Shown here in pieces: positions 34,945 through 46,696 of a DNA stretch of 64,000 nt; within the stretch, counting starts at the first letter, position 1; every line of letters starts with the position of its first letter. The stretch is from Ectocarpus siliculosus (lineage: Eukaryota > Sar > Phaeophyceae > Ectocarpales > Ectocarpaceae), in NCBI GenBank assembly GCA_000310025.1, contig FN649737.1, forward strand, positions 3,390,661 to 3,454,660, read 5' to 3'. The notes under the pieces are model-generated. The model made no database searches. It worked only from the letters and a program-made list of their open reading frames with translations, and had not been told where the DNA came from. The translations under genes and the position numbers were made by a program.

Positions 34945-37900
34945 CATGGAAGGCAGCAAACCGTAGTAGCAAGGTAGCCCCAATGCAAGCGTGTTTCCAA
35001 TAACGGGAATAAGCCGCGGACGCCTAGGATCTACATAGTCGCCATGAAACCAAATCATCGATGGCGGTGTATCCCAAGGACGCAAGTGTTGATCTGGAGC
35101 CCTCCATGTACCGGGCTAACATCGCCACACGCGTTTTCTCCGTAGCTCGAGGCGGTGCGATCAGAAAGCCATCTGTTCCGATAGACTACTTCACCGGAAA
35201 GGCTGCCAAAAACCGACTGCACGATTGTCCCAATGGTCGCCCCGAATCAACCAACGTTGCCGTCCGAGCCAATTTCTAGACAACACATTCCGTGCATCGA
35301 TCTAACTCCACACACCAACCGCCGTCCCACGACATGCACCGCACTATAACAGAACAAGACCAGACAACCACCCGATCGCAGTCGCCCAACGTCACACAAG
35401 AATGCGAACCTCTCTAGTGTCGTCTACGCTGTCATCATCGAAGATGTTCATCTCGTCCACGCCCATCGCCCAGTGGTATGCCACCCACTCCGGTAGGTAT
35501 CGCCCTCTGTCCTTGGTCCGCGTGCAAGAAACTACCTGTTCGAAACCAAACAACAGCACAAAACAAAAAAGCGAACCCGTCCAGAAAACGCAGAAGGGGA
35601 TATCGATGAACATGGTTCGCCGGAGCAAAAGACGGTCAGTGTAAACTCTGCCTTTGACTGCCCCGTCCACGCGATCCGGCTGAGATATTTCCATCATTGG
35701 GGGGAGGATTGCGAATGGTGCTGTGAGAAGAACAAGAACACGTATGTGGCAGCCAAGAGAAACTTGTGAACAACACAGGAACGACCAGAGAAGCAACGTA
35801 TGTATCGTTTCAGAACGCGCCCGCCCTTAAGAACCTATGTTAATAGCTTCGGTTGAGGAAGGTGTTCATAGTTCCAAGGTTCATGCTACAAAAGGCCGCT
35901 ATATATATAGGTTTTAGTGTAGGGGTTCTTAACCGAGCTCACAAATGGTGCTCAAGTTGTTGAATATCGTGTTTTTTTAGGCTCAATTTCTGGAACTCCT
36001 GAGTTCCTAAGTGGTGTTCGTTCTGTATCGTTATCCGAGAGGGTCGTAACACCCCCCTTCAAGGATTCTCGACCTCCTTTGACGGCTTTACATCGACATA
36101 TCTCACAAATTGCTGGACCTTTTGGAGACCCTGAGATGTCTACCGAATGTGATCTGCTAACCGACCGCACGTTGACTGGCCCGACAGACCAAGGGTTAAC
36201 AGTGTGGGGGTAAGCCGCAGTGTATGCACGAACGAGCCACAAGTCGTCTACAGTGGTGCAACGAGGCGGCGTGCTTCGCAAGATCCATGACGCAGTGGCC
36301 TTGTCATCGTGATGCCCAAATCCCAGCGCTGACCACCGTGAAACAAACAAAAATAAAAGGTGCCGACGGCGAGCGTTCTCAGTTTGGACAGCACCATGCT
36401 GGACTCTTCACGCAACCCTCTAACGATGGCGAGAAGCAGACCAGACGGGAGGGCTAAGCAAAGCTTTCCCCTAACCCGGGAGGTGGTGAAAGGTTTTGGA
36501 GCAAGCCAAGTCTGCGGGGTAGACGGTACCCACCCCCTGTTTCATTGCGGGGCCGCCGCTATGAACATCAAACTGACAGAGAAATCAATCCGCAGAGAGA
36601 GAGGCAGAGACAAAGAGAAGGGTCGATGGATATGCGTTGATCATGACTCGTGCGCGACTAACAGAAGAAACCACACGCCAATCTAGAATGTGCATGTATA
36701 CCCCCACTAACACAGAAAGGAACACAGCAAAACCGCCAAGGCCTCCTCCATGTGCAACCAAGTTCACGCAGGAAGTGACTCAGAAAAAATCATCAGGGCC
36801 TCCATACCACCCCAAGAACAGAAAACGCACCCGATCCGAAGCGTCAGCGTTCTGATGGCGTTTAACCCGTCTGCTCATCACGTCGTTCGTGAAGCCCCGG
36901 TCCCCAGCCGAAGAGTAGCACGAAGCCGGCTCGATGATATCCTCCGCGTGCCTCCCGCCGGCAGCGGGAGTTCCCACACCCGCCACCCAATCAGTTCCCC
37001 ATCCGAAGGGCCCCTCCGGGGAAGCGGGGGGGCGGTGGGGCACCTGTGTCGGGGCAAAATGAATGCAAAGGTCGGAGTGTTGGTGAGGATCTCACCGGGC
37101 TGCTGTTGTTGGTGTGACCGTACCAATGACAAAACGGAGGGGGTGTTGCACGAGGCCGGGATTTCAATGCTACACATATGATACTAGACTGTAGCACCGA
37201 TTCGGGAGTTGAATTCGCACTGCGGGCTGAAGGTATATTTGTCCCGACTGCGGATCTCAGATTCCTGCTTCGGGAGATGAGCCGACTTCGGTAGGACACC
37301 GTAGAGAGAAAGCGAGAGAGATGTGCATTCATGCATATTGGAAGAACCCGCCATCATCATGCTTGCAAACTCTGTACGTACCCCAAACCCCATGTGATTC
37401 CGACCCACACCATTGCTAGCGAAAGACTGCCGAGTACGATTGTCCCGAGGCCATGAACTAAGGCGTGTGGGGTTTCGAAACGGCCAGGCCCGGGCGTGAA
37501 ACATCCCATTCGGTCGGGTGTCTGACGCCCGTGCCAACATCAACATCGAACATCTACCTCAAGTTACCATCCCCAACCAACGGACATATGAAAGCCCAGC
37601 TGTCGAGGCCACACTGCAAACTTAAACCACGAAAACGATAAGAACTCGAGCACCAAAGGTTCTGACTCTGCGCAAGTAACGCGGGAAGGTGCGAACGACT
37701 CCCAGGAAATCGGCCAAGGAAAGTGCTGCAATGAAGAGGGTAGGAGCAATGATAAGCCCGCTGCAGCTTGGACTGCCTCGATTTCAAACACGCGGGAGAG
37801 GCAACCTCGTTAGGGCGAGCAGTGCATACTTCTAGAGGACACGCCCAGGAGATGAGTAAGGGGCCCTCTCTTTTGCGGCAGTCAAGGCGGCGGCGGCGGT

Positions 37901-38849
37901 CACAATCTCAACCGAAAAAACAAACATTTCCAGAGGCTATTGGCAGGACACAACTTGAAGGCCACTCAACCTCAACTGCTGCAAGGGTTGTACACCATGC
38001 CCGCACGCCCCTACGTCATCGTGCGCATACTTCTCGGGAATCATGCCATCCTCGTCTCACACTCTTGTCGGCAACCCGAGAGCAAAAGCTGATGGTCACA
38101 CTTTTTTTTCTTTTTTCTGAAACGCCATGGTCTCTGTTGTACATGTACCTGATACAAGGACGACTCCCTGACAGCAGAGAAAGTGTGTACCTCTTGGCCG
38201 CTGCTGGTTTTTCATGCAAAAAAAAAGTGTTGTTCAAGCTGCATGTGCATTCGGCTACACGTGTACTCGTTGCGTGAACATGCTTCAACTGATGTGCGTT
38301 GCAACGAGAGCGAGTGCAGTGCTAGCCAGCAACGGTAAAGGTCGTACATACCCCGGCGTGCAGACAACGCTATGCTCAGACCGGCAGCAGACTTGCCTCT
38401 TCTTCCGGTTTTGGTGGTCGCCCTGTTCTCTGACCGGTGAACCGTCGATCGACTACCAGCGGCAGTCTCCTGCCCTGCTGGTGCCCAGGGACTGCCAGGC
38501 TCAAGTCAGCGTCGCCGTAACGGCGGCGTTCGGTTCCCCCCGCTGGTTGCTTCCCCTCTCCGGGCTCCCAGGAGGTGCGGCTGCGGGCAGTCAGCGGCAG
38601 CGGAGCAACTCCTGTTGCGGACGAAGATGCTGTCAAAAACTCTGCTCGCATCGCCTCGCCCTTGTGCCCGCCGGGCCAGCTGTTGAGGCTGCTCGCCAAC
38701 AGCTGGAGCGCGATGGTGGTGCAACCTGCGACGGCGGCAAGCGCGAGTACTGCGAGAAGGCGAGTCCTCGCCCCGCACCTCCGGCCCTTGGCATGGTGGT
38801 CGCCATGTCGTTGGTGGGGGCCAAGCGCACTACTAACGGTAGGCTCCAT
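32216..38849 (-). CDS. Type II membrane glycosyltransferase, GT92/DUF23-like
   Basis: Proposed exons are 38849-38397, 37043-36831, 35535-35410, 34656-34387, 33746-33630, 33032-32799 and 32390-32216. All internal junctions are phase 0. The first exon has a short cytosolic tail and one hydrophobic anchor at about residues 31-53 (LLAVLALAAVAGCTTIALQL), the usual Golgi topology, and ends at a GC donor (GCAAGT). The catalytic part shows GRYLPEWVAYHWAMGVDEMN followed by IFDDDSVDDTRE, and then WVVLLDTDEFLW with the DxD metal site, as in GT92/DUF23 and related GT2-like enzymes. HGTSGFPKSPRGLLLENFL follows. A Golgi role in cell-wall or secreted glycan synthesis is inferred. The first two exons are tied to the rest by phase and strand only. 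The last exon probably leads into the sulfotransferase-like exons, so this may not be a separate gene. Confidence 0.75.
32604..32656 (+). repeat. (CTGT)n microsatellite
   Basis: About 13 CTGT units in the intron between the glycosyltransferase exons at 32799 and 32390. Confidence 0.9.
34811..34946 (+). repeat. (GA)n / (GACA) microsatellite block
   Basis: GA-rich sequence with GACA interruptions, ending in a pure GA run, in the intron upstream of exon 34656-34387. It creates long spurious Arg/Glu and Leu/Ser frames. Confidence 0.9.
35826..36014 (+). repeat. Dispersed repeat of about 190 bp (copy A)
   Basis: It starts CTTAAGAACC and contains ATGCTACAAAAGGCCGCTAT, GTGTAGGGGTTCT and GCTCACAAATGGTGCTCAAG. 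It matches copy B at 52796-52990 in reverse orientation, and a partial, diverged copy is at 30950-31040. Confidence 0.7.
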
Positions 38850-40615
38850 CTAAAAAATGTACATGCTATCTAGACCTCTAGCTCTAAGGTAGTGTACTGC
38901 ACCCGTGGCGCCGTGGCGCGAGGACGGAGCGCAGGCAACAGATGTCAGACCTTAACACATCTCCAGTCTGACCTCACAGACCTCGCTAGACCTCAGACAT
39001 CTGATCTGCCCTCCAAATCCAAGCGGCATAACTCTCTCTCGGGCGATCGACGATGAATCTCGCCGCATCCAAGGCGCGGCGCCGGGTCAGGGTTGGAACT
39101 CCCAAGATGTGAAACCGTCGTTTTTGGCATCCGTGAGCCCTCTGGAGCGACGCATTCGTGTCGAGAGAGACGAGCGAGTGACAGCAGAGGGATGGCTGCA
39201 CGGGCAAGAGCGCGCGAGGCTGAGGTGGGATGCTCGCTCTTGCGATAGACTCGTTGTCATTACCGCACATTAGTGTACAACATCATAGAAATCTCGCAAT
39301 GCAAAACCGGAGAACGATTTCACCTGGATCGAGAATCCTTTCCTGCTGGCGGTGCAGCAGCACCAACATTTGCAGTTGGATAGCACACGCCGTCTCAGTT
39401 TCTCATTGGCCGGGGAAATGTCGATACTTTCTAAAGCGCTTGGTGCTTGGAACTACCGATCCTATCATATACTCCAAAACGGAGAAGCGCGAGGGAGACA
39501 ACAAAACAAGAGCCGCAAAACGCGATGCTACATTACGTTGTGATTTGATGTTGTTGCATGTGACACACACGTGGGAATCCGTTCGCATGTCTGTTGCATA
39601 AGGTTAAACAGCAGCAAAGGGCTGTGTACATGACACAGCAGTAGTTTGAAGGATGTGTACATCGCGCCGCAGCGGACGTTGCAGTCTAGTGTGCCTAACT
39701 GCAAGTTGCTTGGGACAGCAGTAGCAGTGCATAGAATCCAGTATATGACGCAAGATATGACACTCCCTGGACTCATTTTGAAAGGAAGGGCGATTTCTCA
39801 AACAACAACAGCAGAAAGAGTCACAGCGCTGAAGACGGACACGACGGCAAAGCGACAAATGGCTTAAACTGGAATTAACACCCGCTGCACGCGAAGGGTA
39901 AAAAACGCAGTTACCGTACTCTATCTAGGTTCTCCTATCAAACAATCAGATATATTTAATTAAACTCTGTTTTATTGCCCGGCTTAGGAATAAGCCAAGA
40001 CAGGTACAGTGTTTGTTGACGCACCTCGATTCAGATGGAAATAGCAGCGGGCATTAGACGCGGCCGTTGGCGTGAGGACCGCAGTTGACGTACGAAGAAA
40101 GCCACGAGGGCGTTCGGAAAAAACAAGTTTAGTCGGGCAACGACGAGGGAGGTAAGAAAAAAAAAAGTTATCGTAAATAGCGTTACACGTGTGAGATGTA
40201 AATGTGGGTAGTCACGATTCGATTCAAGGAAATTTGCGAAGAGAACCATGACTTTCTACCGAAGTTGTTACATGAAATGTGCAGGTGACTAATAAGGTTG
40301 TTTTTATTTCGGAGATGGGTTACTTATTCTGTGTGATATATACACAATAGAACCTTTTCACCTTGGTGGAAATAGAGATGGCCGCGGGTACTTGGGCGCC
40401 TCCGCCGGCGTGAGGGTCGTAATCCACGGACATGTGTGGCGGAATTACCGTGAAAAAAGTCGGCACCATGTCGTAGTCGAAGTGATCATGTGGGGTTTGT
40501 TTGCTAGTACATGTTATCGGAAATTCTCCCGTGGGGTTGCAGGTCGCGGAGCAACCCGGGGGCGGACCCATGCCGCATTTCATTCTTGTCACCGGTCCAG
40601 ATGCGGCAAACCGAA
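38850..40615. other. No gene recognised (1.8 kb), 5' flank of the glycosyltransferase gene
   Basis: Only short frames occur. A Cys/Pro/Asp-rich minus-strand frame near 40622-40320 ends AAISISTK before a GTGAAA, and a similar LMPAAISI end recurs at about 40040, suggesting a small local duplication. The promoter of the glycosyltransferase gene should be near 38850. Confidence 0.4.
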
Positions 40616-40810
40616 GCATCACCGGGTAGATGCTCTCCAGGGTTTGTTGAGCAGCTACGACGTGGAAGGAGTAGAGCCTGGGAGGGTCGAGGATGTGGCG
40701 GAATTGCTTCTGNNNNNNNNAATTCTACCACATCCTCGACCCTCCCAGCCTCTACTCCGTCCACGGAGTAGCTGCTCAACAAACCCTGGAGAGCGTCTAC
40801 CCGGTGATGC
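40616..40810. repeat. Inverted duplication with arms of about 90 bp around an 8-N gap
   Basis: The left arm, from GCATCACCGGGTAGATGCTC to GTCGAGGATGTGGC, recurs in reverse complement on the other side of 40713-40720 with several substitutions. Both arms, read outward-in, encode HHRVDALQGLLSSY then a GRVEDV-type end. Since the arms differ, this is not simply one read duplicated, although misassembly of two paralogues is possible. Confidence 0.75.
40713..40720. other. Assembly gap (8 N)
   Basis: It sits at the centre of an inverted duplication, the usual place for sequencing to fail on a hairpin. Confidence 1.
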
Positions 40811-40868
40811 TTAAGAACGGTGAATGAGCGTTGTCCATCTTTGTTTGCGTATTTAATCGTAGACATAC

Positions 40869-41028
40869 CTTTTGCTGAAGGTTCGTTTTCCGACCGTTGC
40901 TGTTGAACATGTCGAGGAACACCAAAGAAAGAATCGAACACGTTTTCGCCCAAGTAGTCGTCGCTGTGAACATTAGTATCTGCATCACAGACCGAGTCGA
41001 TCGGGACGGTCAAAATGTAGTTCAGCGA
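40869..41028 (-). CDS. Orphan coding exon beside the Helitron remnant
   Basis: Bounded by an acceptor (CCCCACAG) and a canonical donor (GTATGT), this exon encodes SLNYILTVPIDSVCDADTNV and then ENVFDSFFGVPRHVQQQ. I do not recognise the family. It lies downstream of the broken helicase on the same strand and just upstream of the inverted duplication at 40.6-40.8 kb, so it could belong to a mobile element or to an unrelated host gene. Confidence 0.35.
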
Positions 41029-41629
41029 CTGTGGGGCACGATGGTTTCATCAAGGTGGGACACGAGGAAAATACATATAACCCGGTATGTATGTCAAATA
41101 TTCGTGGTCGGCAACAAAAAGGCAGGAACGGGTGTGGCACGGAGATTAGTTGGTGTGTGAGCGAGGTACAGTATTCGAGGATGATGGTGAGTAATATAGC
41201 ATTGCAACGGAAACTTGGAAGTAATGTCTTCATCATAAACTAAAGCGAGCACGAGAATAATCGATTATGTCATTATGATAATATTATCTCGTCGTGGACA
41301 TTCTCGCCTTAAGTTTACCAACCGACGATTGGCGTTGCAGGTTCTTGATGGAAAAACATTTCTTCCAAGTAGCTCCTCTCGCCATAACCAAACAAAATAT
41401 CTGTAGGCGGCAGTGGATGGGGAGAAAAAAAAGGTAGTGGCATTGCGAGTACTTAGTTGTGAAGCGATAGCCAAAGTGAAGGAAAAAATGGAAAAAAGGG
41501 ACTATTTGGTTGCAAAGCGAGCGCGAAAGTAAAGAAAAGAATGGAATATTCGACACGAGTTGCACGTGATAACAAAATATCATATGCACAATACAATGGC
41601 GATAACGATGGCATACCAAGTATGTCTTC

Positions 41630-42644
41630 TTCTGGGGCGGTTTCGTTTAGAATGTCTTCTTCTGAGGCAGACGCGCCTCCTCCGCGGTGATGGGCTACTT
41701 GTTCATGAGAGTTGTCAGATTCAATTCTCGGCAGGTCCACCCGTGCGCCAGCTTCGAAAGGGGCGATATGTAGGGACGAGATCTCGTCGATGGTGCAAAG
41801 CCTCGTGTTAGCCATGATGTTCGCACGCTTGCCATTCTTAATATTGGACGTCAGCACGTTGTCGTCCCGTGGGTCGGGAACAGGAACATCGAACGTTCTG
41901 TGGAAAGTCAAACCGAAAGTTTGGTTGAGAGCAGCTAAACCCGTAGATGCCGTGGGAGCGGTGAGATGTCCATTCAATCTCGCTGGGGCACAAATAGCTT
42001 CGAGTAAAAGCGTTTTCCCGCTGCCTGCACGCCCACGAATGTCGAACATAGCTCCATCTGCATTGTCACAAGCCGCAACAATGACATCAAAGATGTCCCG
42101 TTATTCTTGGGTGAAGAGTTCTTTTGCTGCAGTGACAGTAGCGATGTCTGCTTCCTGGTTGTCGAGGAACTGCTTGGTGCGAATCCGTTGTAGGTCAGAA
42201 TCAGTCAAGTCGAAACCATCTGGAACATTGATTCCCAAGTCCCCAAGGTTCCTGCACCCTTCCGCCGTTGAGAGTTTTTGAAGTCGCCGTAAAAGCTGCA
42301 CTTTTTGTGCTGTGAGGTCAGCGTGCTGCTGTTTCCAAGACTCTTCTATCATGTGAGAAAATAACTGGTCGAACGCGAGTGCTACTGGGAAACTGCTCTT
42401 AACAAGCAGGAGAAAGAGTCCGCGTAGTTGCCTCGGAGTAGTGTGGCTTGCGATCGCTTCTTCGAACGCAAATGTCGCTTCATTCAGGGGTGGGTCGAAA
42501 TGTCCAGCTGCAGAGGCTGCTTCCTTGAATGTGTCGTAGCAGCAGTCGTTCACGGTGCGGGCTTCAAGGAAGGACCGTGGGGTCGCGCCTTTCTTCAGAA
42601 GGAGCCAGAGATAGAAAACGTCCCCTTCGCTGACTTTGGGTGAA
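41630..42644 (-). pseudogene. Helitron-type Pif1 helicase fragment with an in-frame stop
   Basis: The frame starts after an acceptor-like CCTCAG (ending at 42645). It reads SEGDVFYLWLLLKKGA, then RTVNDCCYDTFKEAA and TPRQLRGLFLLLVKSSFPVA, the region that precedes the helicase in Helitron Rep/Hel proteins. The Pif1 Walker A (FDIRGRAGSGKTLLLEAI) and Walker B (CTIDEISS) motifs follow in the same frame. One TAA at 42103-42105 interrupts the frame between these parts, where a single C-to-T change would explain it. Only the first helicase motifs are present; the frame loses similarity near 41630, and I see no Rep domain. It is a truncated, inactivated transposon copy, unless the acceptor-like start means it was captured in a spliced transcript. 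Confidence 0.75.
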
Positions 42645-43146
42645 CTGAGGAAAAATATCTTCGAAACCTAAGAAACGAAATGGAAATACAGCTACAGTAG
42701 TCAGGCTAGAGTCATGCGCTGGGGGTTGGATTTCGGCATCAATCTACGAAAGTCCGTTGTGGAGTGCGATACACCACGATTTGTTTTGTTCTTCTAACGA
42801 CATTATTTTCATACTCCAGTAGACACGCAGCACAATGGAAGGTGTGCTGCTCAGAAATTCATAAAATAAAATAAAAAACAAAAATGGGGTTTGGCAGCAA
42901 GCGGGGGGTTTTCAACCAAAATACAGCCAGGCTGGTTGATGCGTCTTTCTCTACCATCAACAACAAACGGGAGTATACATGTGTCCATTGAACGCACAAG
43001 GAAAGCCGTTGTCAACATGCAGCCCTTGCTATTTTTCTTAACTCATTGTGAATTGAAGTTGTGCGATAAGATGCGGTGTTCATTCAGGTACATTCGTATG
43101 GATTCTTCTAACGGCCTCCTCTCTTTCCAACGTGCTCCTCGTGCAG

Positions 43147-43565
43147 CTACTTCGTAACGCGCAGCATGTTCAGGCCCACGATGCAACCGCCGCGCTGGTA
43201 AGTTTGGGTGCCCTTCCTCTCGGTCGATCAGAAACAACCATTGTATCTATCTCCTTCGTTTCATAGCCGTCATGTTGCAGAATAGAATAGTGAATGCACG
43301 ATAGCAATGTCCATATGGCGTAGCGTGAGGGCTTGCTTGGTGATGGTCGAACTTGAATACCACCGCTCATTTCTTATGCTTTTGTAATTTATTTACATTT
43401 TTTTCGGTAGGCCCGGTGGGCGTTGACTTCAGAAAAGGCCGCGATGCGAGCCGAGCGAGGCAGGCGAAAGGAGATCGAAAATAACGAAATGGAGCTCGCG
43501 AACGTCGAGCTCGTCGCTAGACGCTCCGCTAGACTCAAAGATCTTTATCAACAGCTTAACGACAG
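43147..43565 (+). CDS. Small coiled-coil protein, two exons seen (partial)
   Basis: Exons 43147-43197 and 43411-43565 join in phase 0. They encode LLRNAQHVQAHDATAALARW followed by a long charged helix including RAERGRRKEIENNEMELANV and RRSARLKDLYQQLND. The second exon ends in phase 2 at GTGTGT. A weak candidate for the last exon starts at 43739. The length and helix pattern recall short ciliary coiled-coil proteins such as CFAP141/C1orf189, but that is a guess. The first exon and the end are not established. Confidence 0.5.
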
Positions 43566-45794
43566 GTGTGTGTGTGTCCGTGGTGATGGTGGATGGCCAC
43601 TTATTCTGATAGGTACATGTAAAGACAAAGTAGACTTCGTATTGTTCTGCACCTGCAAGCATTGCAAGCCTGCAGGTGTCGGTATACATTCCCTTCCACA
43701 ACCGTGGTTCCTCCTGTAAACAAAGCTGAACCCTTAGCCTACCGCCGGGACCAACAAGTGCTACGCGTTCGCTTCGAGAGAGCACAAGCTGAAATCATCT
43801 GGTCTCAGGCCAGTGGATGCCGATGACCGATTCATTGTGTCACGGAATGGCGTACCTAAGCGACCGGACTGTCGGTGGATCTTGCTACAGATATGAGATC
43901 GAGCTCAACGCCAAAGGGCTTGCGCTTGCGAAGGAAAGGGCATGAGCTGAGGCGGAGCATCGGATTTCACACGGCACGCACGAAAAAGGAAACTACACTG
44001 ACCGTGGGATACAAGATTCACGGTTCCACGATGCCGTGCTTGAATTCTACCTATATCGGAGATGACATCGCCTCTGCTGCTCCCAATTGTTGCGTCTGCA
44101 GGGGGTGGACGTTTTCGGTCTGGGATAGCTAGATTCGTCAGCCCAGGGCGCCTAGATCGCTTCCCCGATGGCGAGTTCGATTGGTAGAAACCTAGTTCTT
44201 GGTCAGTCTGAACCATGGAGACAAATGTGTTTCATTGCGTTCAAACTATAGGGACGATGGTGTATCGGATAGCGAGGTCAGTACCCATCCATGTGCAACT
44301 TCGGTAACGCTAAGGGTGTTTCAGTCCAAAAGAGGTCCCATCGATGATCGACAAGAGTAGCTTCCTTCTTCGTTCACTTTGAAGGTGAAAGGAAGAGAAC
44401 GATTCCACACGTTATTGTGAATGTATGTATGTATGTATCACGTGATGGTCAGGCACCAGTGACGGCGGTGTGTGACAGGCAAAAACTATCTGTGACAGCT
44501 TTACACAGCAAATGACGGAGGAGGTCGGAAGGTGCCTGCCAGTGCCTCGGGCGGCGCTGAACACTTCTCGTGTGGTTGCCGTGTGGGGCGATCTTCCACG
44601 ACAGGAGTGAACTACAGTTAGGGCCCGCAAATAAGAAATATTTTTTAAAGAGAATTTTATAGGCTCACTTTTTCACGAAAAATAAGAAAATAGGGTTAAG
44701 AAACATAGCTCAATCTGGGTCACACAACAATAAGAAATGTCTCAATAAGAAACACAGCAGCGACCGCTGCCCTGCTACAAAGAAACGAGGGGTTACGGGG
44801 GAGTGTGTCGAATAAGAAACAAACCCCACAGCTCTCTCGCTCTTTCCCCCTCTCCCCCCCCCCTCCCAAAGTGCATTATTATTAGTTGTACGCCGAGAGG
44901 GGAGTGTTATTCGTTTTGCGGCGCCCCCTCCGGCCCCCTGCGGGCTCTGCGCTCTGCTCTGCTGGCGCTCAGTCTCTGGCACAGCACACCAGACAGGCTG
45001 CGAACCACGACATGCTGTCTGCTGTACACGGCTTTGATGGTGCTCTCCGCCAGCTCTCGTGAGGGCTTGACCAAGTTCAAGCTGGTCACCCTCAGAGATC
45101 AACAAGAGCTGTCGACGAGCCAGCTCGGGGACATCAAGAAGCACCTTCTAAACAACAAGCCTCTGTCTCACGATTTCTGGAAAGGCATTGAAGAGCTGCG
45201 GAGTTTGAGGTCTTCCGATATCCTTATTGTTGAAAGCAAGCCGACAAATATCGTCGGCGTTGCTAGTCCCAAGCTTTTTATTTTTATTTTAGTCGCGTGT
45301 TGCGCGTGTGCTGACACCACGAACGGGAAGGACCTCAATTAGCCGACACACTACGCAATAATGGTCGTGATGGACGCGGGTAGTACGCAATAAAAAAACA
45401 ACACATACATCCGATCCTCGGGAAACACGAAATGCAACGTCTACATACACACTGTCTGTCCCTTGTACACACGGTAGGCACTCTGTCTGTCCCTTTAACA
45501 CGGTACGTACTGCTTTTGCCTACCACTCTCGTCCTCTCGTCCGCATCAACAACAAACAAACAATCAATGCAACTTGCCGCACACCAAGAGCCATCCCTGC
45601 AGGAAAAAAAGCTGTACAAACAAGCAAAAGCAGCTCCTGCTGCTGTAAGCTGCTGGGGTATGTACCATTTTTCAGCACGCACGAACAACAGATACAGCAC
45701 AGGCGAAGGAGCTGAGTCTGCCTGTCTGTGTCTGCGTCGGCGTGAGTAGGGGTGGGTGTGAGGTATCGCATCGATAGAGTAACGACAGGATGCT

Positions 45795-46293
45795 TTTTTT
45801 TTTATTCTTCTTAATATGACACAACGAATCCATCTCCATCATAGAAAAGAGTCTGAGACAGATTAGCAATGGATTCATTGTGTATGGCATCTCGACGGGT
45901 ATCGTCGTCAACAACAACAACAACAACATTTAAAACTGAACTAATGGGTGGTGGGGGGATGACCGGCGGACCCCAAAAAGCAAGCTGAAAAAAAAATAAA
46001 ATATAGACTATGTTAAGAAAAAAAAGAAAAAAAAACACACACACAAAACGCCCGACCAGTACCTAACACATATCATCTGCACCTTCCCAACATAACATAT
46101 ATGAGATACACAAGACAACCACCAAACTGTCTTGTTGAGCCTGTTACCCGCAGGGGAGATGTCCCTATATGCTGTCTGGGAAATCGTAGACATACAGGTA
46201 CTTTTCTGACGCTATGAATCCATTGCTAATCTGTCTCAAACTCTTTTCTATGATGGAGATGGTTTCGTGGTGTCATATTAAGAAAAAAAAAAA
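45795..46293. repeat. Inverted repeat pair (arms about 85 bp) inside the transposon
   Basis: The stretch at about 45795-45878 (T-tract, TTCTTAATATGACAC, then CCATCTCCATCATAGAAAAG) recurs in reverse complement at about 46207-46293 with a few changes. The intervening sequence is about 330 bp. This is the shape of a MITE with T/A-rich ends, nested in the larger element. Confidence 0.7.
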
Positions 46294-46670
46294 AAAAGAA
46301 GGGACGACAAAGACAAGTGAGCCAGACGCGACAGGCTTTAGGGAGGTGGCAAAAGAGAGCATACGAAAACCACCGTCGCCGCTCTGAACCGCTGGAAGCT
46401 GTCACATAGCACAGCATGCAGCAAACAGTATAGGGGCCATGCCCCCGTTGCTTCAAGTAAAGAGGCAGCGCCCATCGCCTCACATACAGCAGCCGGGTAC
46501 GTACTACACAAATAGCCTCTTCTTACTCAGCAAGAGAAGCAAAACGATTGCGGTTGACGTTCGATGTTGTTGGGACCCCAACGGCGATAATAGGCGAGAG
46601 AGAGACAGGTGCTACTACTACGTAGACCAACAGAAGAAAGCGTAGAGAAGGCATTAATTAACTCTCGAGA

Positions 46671-46696
46671 CCCTAACCCTAACCCTAACCCTAACC
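46671..46696 (-). repeat. Interstitial telomere-like tract (CCCTAA)n
   Basis: Slightly more than four perfect CCCTAA units lie inside the 3.2-kb transposon. A shorter version (two units plus) is at 25231-25246. They may be repair scars at old breaks or part of the element. Confidence 0.85.

Noticed and set aside
34694-35085. Long Leu/Ser and Arg/Glu frames
   Set aside because: They are translations of the GA/GACA microsatellite in a glycosyltransferase intron.
35061-35279. 72-codon plus-strand frame starting MAVYPKDASV
   Set aside because: It lies antisense in a glycosyltransferase intron, has no recognisable domain and no splice partners.
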